Of a DNA stretch of 64,000 bases, positions 61,579 to 64,000 are shown one piece after another. Both the position numbers and the translations under genes were made by a program. Within the stretch, counting starts at the first letter, position 1; every line of letters starts with the position of its first letter. The DNA lies in NCBI RefSeq assembly GCF_019801145.1, contig NZ_JAHVJQ010000005.1:186001-250000 (forward strand), written 5' to 3'. The notes under the pieces are model-generated. The model did not search any database. It was given only the letters and a program-made list of their open reading frames with translations, and was not told the origin of the DNA. Source of the stretch: Leisingera aquaemixtae (lineage in GTDB: Bacteria > Pseudomonadota > Alphaproteobacteria > Rhodobacterales > Rhodobacteraceae).

Positions 61579-63735
61579 TCAGGGCTTGGCAGTGACCAGG
61601 ATACGGCTGTCGAGGGAACGGATGCGGCTGGAATCCGCCTCGTAACTGGCTTTCAGGGCTTCGGCGAACCCCACTGCGCTTTCCGACGTCGGCCGCATGC
61701 CGTCAAACAGCGGCTCTGCCGAATGCAGCACCAGAACCTTGCTTTTGCCCAGCGTGCTGTCATCGACCTTGAACGCGATGCCGCCATTGGCCGCGGATTC
61801 CTCCAGGCTGTAGGCGACCCGTACCGGAACCTCCCCCTCGGTGCCGCCGCGCAGGCTGGCAACCGCGTTGTCCCCGCGCGAGATATTGGGCAGCAGGTGG
61901 AACACGTTGCCGGAGACATCGAGGATCGAGACGGTCAGGTAGCCGTCTGTCACGTCATCCGGCAGCACCACGTCGATCACCGGGTTTTCGCCGACAAAGA
62001 AGCGGCCCGAGGGGTTCGGCTCCTCGGTATCGCCGCCGACCGCAAACTCTACCTCGGCACCGCCGGAGGGGGCCTTGGGCAGGTGCTGTTCCACCACGCA
62101 TAGCGCGTCGTTCAGCACCTCGACATCCAGTACCACCTGCCGTTCATGAGCCAGCGCGCGCAGCGCATCGAACAGCTCGAGCCGGGTGGCGGTGCTGGCG
62201 ACCCGGCCGCTGATCAGGATCGGATCACTGGGGCCGTAACCCTCGAAATGGCCGTTGCCCTGCCGCACCAGCGGGCCGCAGTCGGCAAAGGACTCCATGA
62301 TCGCCTTGACCTCTGCCACCGGCAGCATCGGTAATTCGAACCGGATCTCGGCCATGCCTTCCAGGGCGCCGGGCAGGCCGTTGCGGAACCTCTCGTTGAG
62401 CATTTCCGCGACATTGGGGTCATCGGTGCTGCCGCTGAGCCGGGCCTTGTTGTTGCTGATGACCAGGCGCCATTCGCGGAGACCCTCCAGCGGCTGCACG
62501 GTGTCCAGCACATCGGCCCCCCAGGTCTCTGCGATGGCGCCGGAGGCCAGTGTCAGGTCGGCGTCTTGCGACAGCGCCAGCAGCCCGTCGCGCACCGTTT
62601 CGGACGGCACGTTGCCGACGATCTGCACCGGGCCGTCTGGCTGTTTTTCGGCAATCAGCGAATAGGGGCGGACCTCTGGGTAGCTGGGTCCGAGGAAACT
62701 GTCGAGGAAGCCGCCGAAATAGGCACCGGCCCCGCCGCCGCCAAGCAGCAGCAGAACCGCCAGCGCCGCCCAGAGCCCGCCGCCTTTTTTCGGCTTTTCC
62801 GGCGCCGGTTTCGAGGCGGGCGGCGGCGGCGGTGCGGGTTTGCTGGTCTTCGGCACGATGATGGTTGCGTCTTCGGCCGGGGCATCCGGCACCTCCCGCT
62901 GGCTGCCGCCGTCGGGATTGTCGAGGAACGCCAGGACCTCGCCCGCGCTCTGGAACCGGTCGGCCGGATCCGGTGCGCACATCCGGTCGATCAGGGTCTT
63001 GAGCGGTTCCGGCACTCCGCTAGTGTCCACTGGTTTCTGCTTGTTTTCAACCACTTCCATCGGGTTGGCCCCAAGCTTGGGCGCTGCACCGCGAAAGTTG
63101 GCCAGCAGCAATGCCCCCAGCGAATAGATGTCGGAGCGGGCATCGGTGTCGCCGCTCATCTGCTCCGGCGCGGCATAGGAGTACTTGCCGGCGAATTCAT
63201 TGCCGACAATGGTCTGGGCGCCCGGGTTGGTGTCCTTGGCAATGCCGAAGTCGATGATCACCGCCTCTGCCGGATCGCCGCCGCGCAGGATGATGTTGTC
63301 GGGGCTGAGATCGCGGTGGACGATATTGCGGGCATGGGCCGCCTGCAGCCCTTCGGCCACGCGGCGGCAGATCACCAGCAGATCCTCGGCCGCCATCGGC
63401 CCCTGTTTCAGGCGCTTGTCGAGGCCGGGGCCGTCGACATAGTCCATCAGCAGATAGATATGGCCGTCGGGCGTGCGGTGGTTCTCCGAGTAGCGCACCA
63501 CGGCGGCATGGCGGATTTCGCGGATGTTTTCCTCGCGCGCCATCAGGACGGTGAAATCCTCGTTGGCGGCGAGCTCCTGCTTCAGCACTTTCAGGGCCAC
63601 AAGGTTGCCGGAAATTTCCGAGCGCGCCTTGTAGACGTCGGAGGTGCCGCCGCGGCCCAGCAGGCATTCGATCCTGTAGGTGTTGTTGAGCAGGTCACCC
63701 GGCTGGAACAAGTCGCCAGGGCGCGATTCAAGCAT
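61579..63735 (-). CDS. ppkA: T6SS serine/threonine kinase PpkA with periplasmic sensor module
   Basis: 718 residues. The cytoplasmic kinase domain (~20-275) has glycine loop LLGRGGTSDVYKA, Lys in LVALKVLKQ, catalytic loop HRDLSPDNIIL, DFG in IDFGIAKD and APE as AAPEQMSGD. The catalytic-loop Lys of HRDLKPxN is Ser here. After a Pro-rich linker, one membrane helix (LWAALAVLLLLGGGGAGAYF, ~330) leads to a ~370-residue periplasmic region with BON-like and DUF4384-like parts, homologous to the TonB-like protein at 26424-27941. It should sense an envelope signal and phosphorylate Fha or TssL. Next downstream on the other strand is pppA. Confidence 0.93.
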   Translation of the reverse strand: MLESRPGDLFQPGDLLNNTYRIECLLGRGGTSDVYKARSEISGNLVALKVLKQELAANEDFTVLMAREENIREIRHAAVVRYSENHRTPDGHIYLLMDYVDGPGLDKRLKQGPMAAEDLLVICRRVAEGLQAAHARNIVHRDLSPDNIILRGGDPAEAVIIDFGIAKDTNPGAQTIVGNEFAGKYSYAAPEQMSGDTDARSDIYSLGALLLANFRGAAPKLGANPMEVVENKQKPVDTSGVPEPLKTLIDRMCAPDPADRFQSAGEVLAFLDNPDGGSQREVPDAPAEDATIIVPKTSKPAPPPPPASKPAPEKPKKGGGLWAALAVLLLLGGGGAGAYFGGFLDSFLGPSYPEVRPYSLIAEKQPDGPVQIVGNVPSETVRDGLLALSQDADLTLASGAIAETWGADVLDTVQPLEGLREWRLVISNNKARLSGSTDDPNVAEMLNERFRNGLPGALEGMAEIRFELPMLPVAEVKAIMESFADCGPLVRQGNGHFEGYGPSDPILISGRVASTATRLELFDALRALAHERQVVLDVEVLNDALCVVEQHLPKAPSGGAEVEFAVGGDTEEPNPSGRFFVGENPVIDVVLPDDVTDGYLTVSILDVSGNVFHLLPNISRGDNAVASLRGGTEGEVPVRVAYSLEESAANGGIAFKVDDSTLGKSKVLVLHSAEPLFDGMRPTSESAVGFAEALKASYEADSSRIRSLDSRILVTAKP

Positions 63736-63779
63736 GGAGGTCTCCCTGGCCTTGGATCCGGCGCGGGCCTGGGCTGTTG

Positions 63780-64000
63780 TCAGCCCAGAGCCTGGAATTC
63801 GACGCGCCGATTTTCATCGGCACGGGTGTTTTCCTGATTGAAGGGTGCAGTTTCGCCCATGCCGATGGCCTTGAGCATATCCTCGGGCACGCCGCAGGAG
63901 CTGATCAGGTGGCGGCGCACTTCCTGCGCGCGCAGCAGCGACAGGCGCTCGTTGTAAGCCGCCGAACCGGAGCTGTCGGTGTGGCCGATGATCTGGAACA
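63780..64000 (-). CDS. OmpA-family protein, partial (5' end outside window)
   Basis: The minus-strand frame, open to the window edge and ending in TGA at 63780-63782, encodes the last 73 residues of an OmpA C-terminal domain: FQIIGHTDSSGSAAYNERLS, LRAQEVRRHLISSCGVPEDM, IGMGETAPFNQENTRADENR, ending RVEFQALG. The GHTDSSG Asp and the NRRVEF Arg that bind peptidoglycan are present. It is directly upstream of ppkA (44 bp), so it is probably in the same transcript and may be a TagL-like or outer-membrane factor of the T6SS. Confidence 0.85.
   Translation of the reverse strand, partial: FQIIGHTDSSGSAAYNERLSLLRAQEVRRHLISSCGVPEDMLKAIGMGETAPFNQENTRADENRRVEFQALG

Overview
The window is GC-rich, gene-dense DNA. 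Its gene types (a DnaA-like plasmid replicase with parAB, a NavMs-like sodium channel, AmaA/AmaB lysine catabolism) point to an alphaproteobacterium of the Rhodobacterales, probably the Roseobacter group (Phaeobacter/Leisingera/Ruegeria-like). The species call is inference. The replication and partition genes at about 19.2-22.9 kb suggest an extrachromosomal replicon (plasmid or chromid) rather than the main chromosome.

Left part (1-17.8 kb), metabolism and accessory genes: two LysR regulators divergent from an aldehyde dehydrogenase/FAD oxidoreductase pair that looks like the pipecolate route of lysine breakdown (amaB-amaA); a zinc uptake locus (znuA divergent from zur-znuC-znuB, with a Zur-box-like palindrome between); a PhnD-like binding protein plus hybrid histidine kinase divergent from a 1344-codon membrane fusion (two rhodanese domains, a YidC/Oxa1-like domain, then PEP-synthase/PPDK-like domains); a ParDE toxin-antitoxin pair with a palindromic operator; an RpiR regulator, a LysE-type exporter and a GFA-fold protein.

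Middle (17.8-23.5 kb), replicon core: a UDP-sugar dehydrogenase, a DnaA-like replication initiator on the minus strand, a probable origin region, and parA-parB on the plus strand. A 16-bp palindrome (TGTCCCCGCGGGGACA) occurs 11 times between 20.3 and 23.9 kb, plus one decayed copy. Some copies lie in frame inside parA, parB and a neighbouring OmpA-family gene. It is the best parS/centromere candidate. One copy sits inside a perfect 48-bp palindrome.

Right part (23.5-64 kb), a type VI secretion (T6SS) island. The left flank holds a YceI-OmpA protein, a periplasmic caspase-like protein with a CXXCH motif, and an ExbB-ExbD-ExbD-TonB-like energiser operon whose TonB-like protein shares its C-terminal module with the T6SS kinase PpkA. 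The main operon runs tssA-tssB-tssC-hcp, a terminator, then tagJ-tssE-tssF-tssG-tssH(clpV), three unusual genes, then vgrG, a small accessory gene, PAAR, FHA, tssK-tssL-tssM-tagF-pppA, with ppkA and another OmpA gene convergent at the end. TssJ is not seen. The three unusual genes are a helical protein with a hydrophobic centre, a voltage-gated Na+ channel, and a 1749-residue sheath fusion (TssB, then about 1000 residues of acidic ~20-residue repeats, then a second TssB/TssC-like part). Channel and fusion overlap by 8 bp. This trio is the strongest candidate for an undescribed T6SS-linked system. PpkA, PppA, FHA and TagF suggest that assembly is controlled by threonine phosphorylation.
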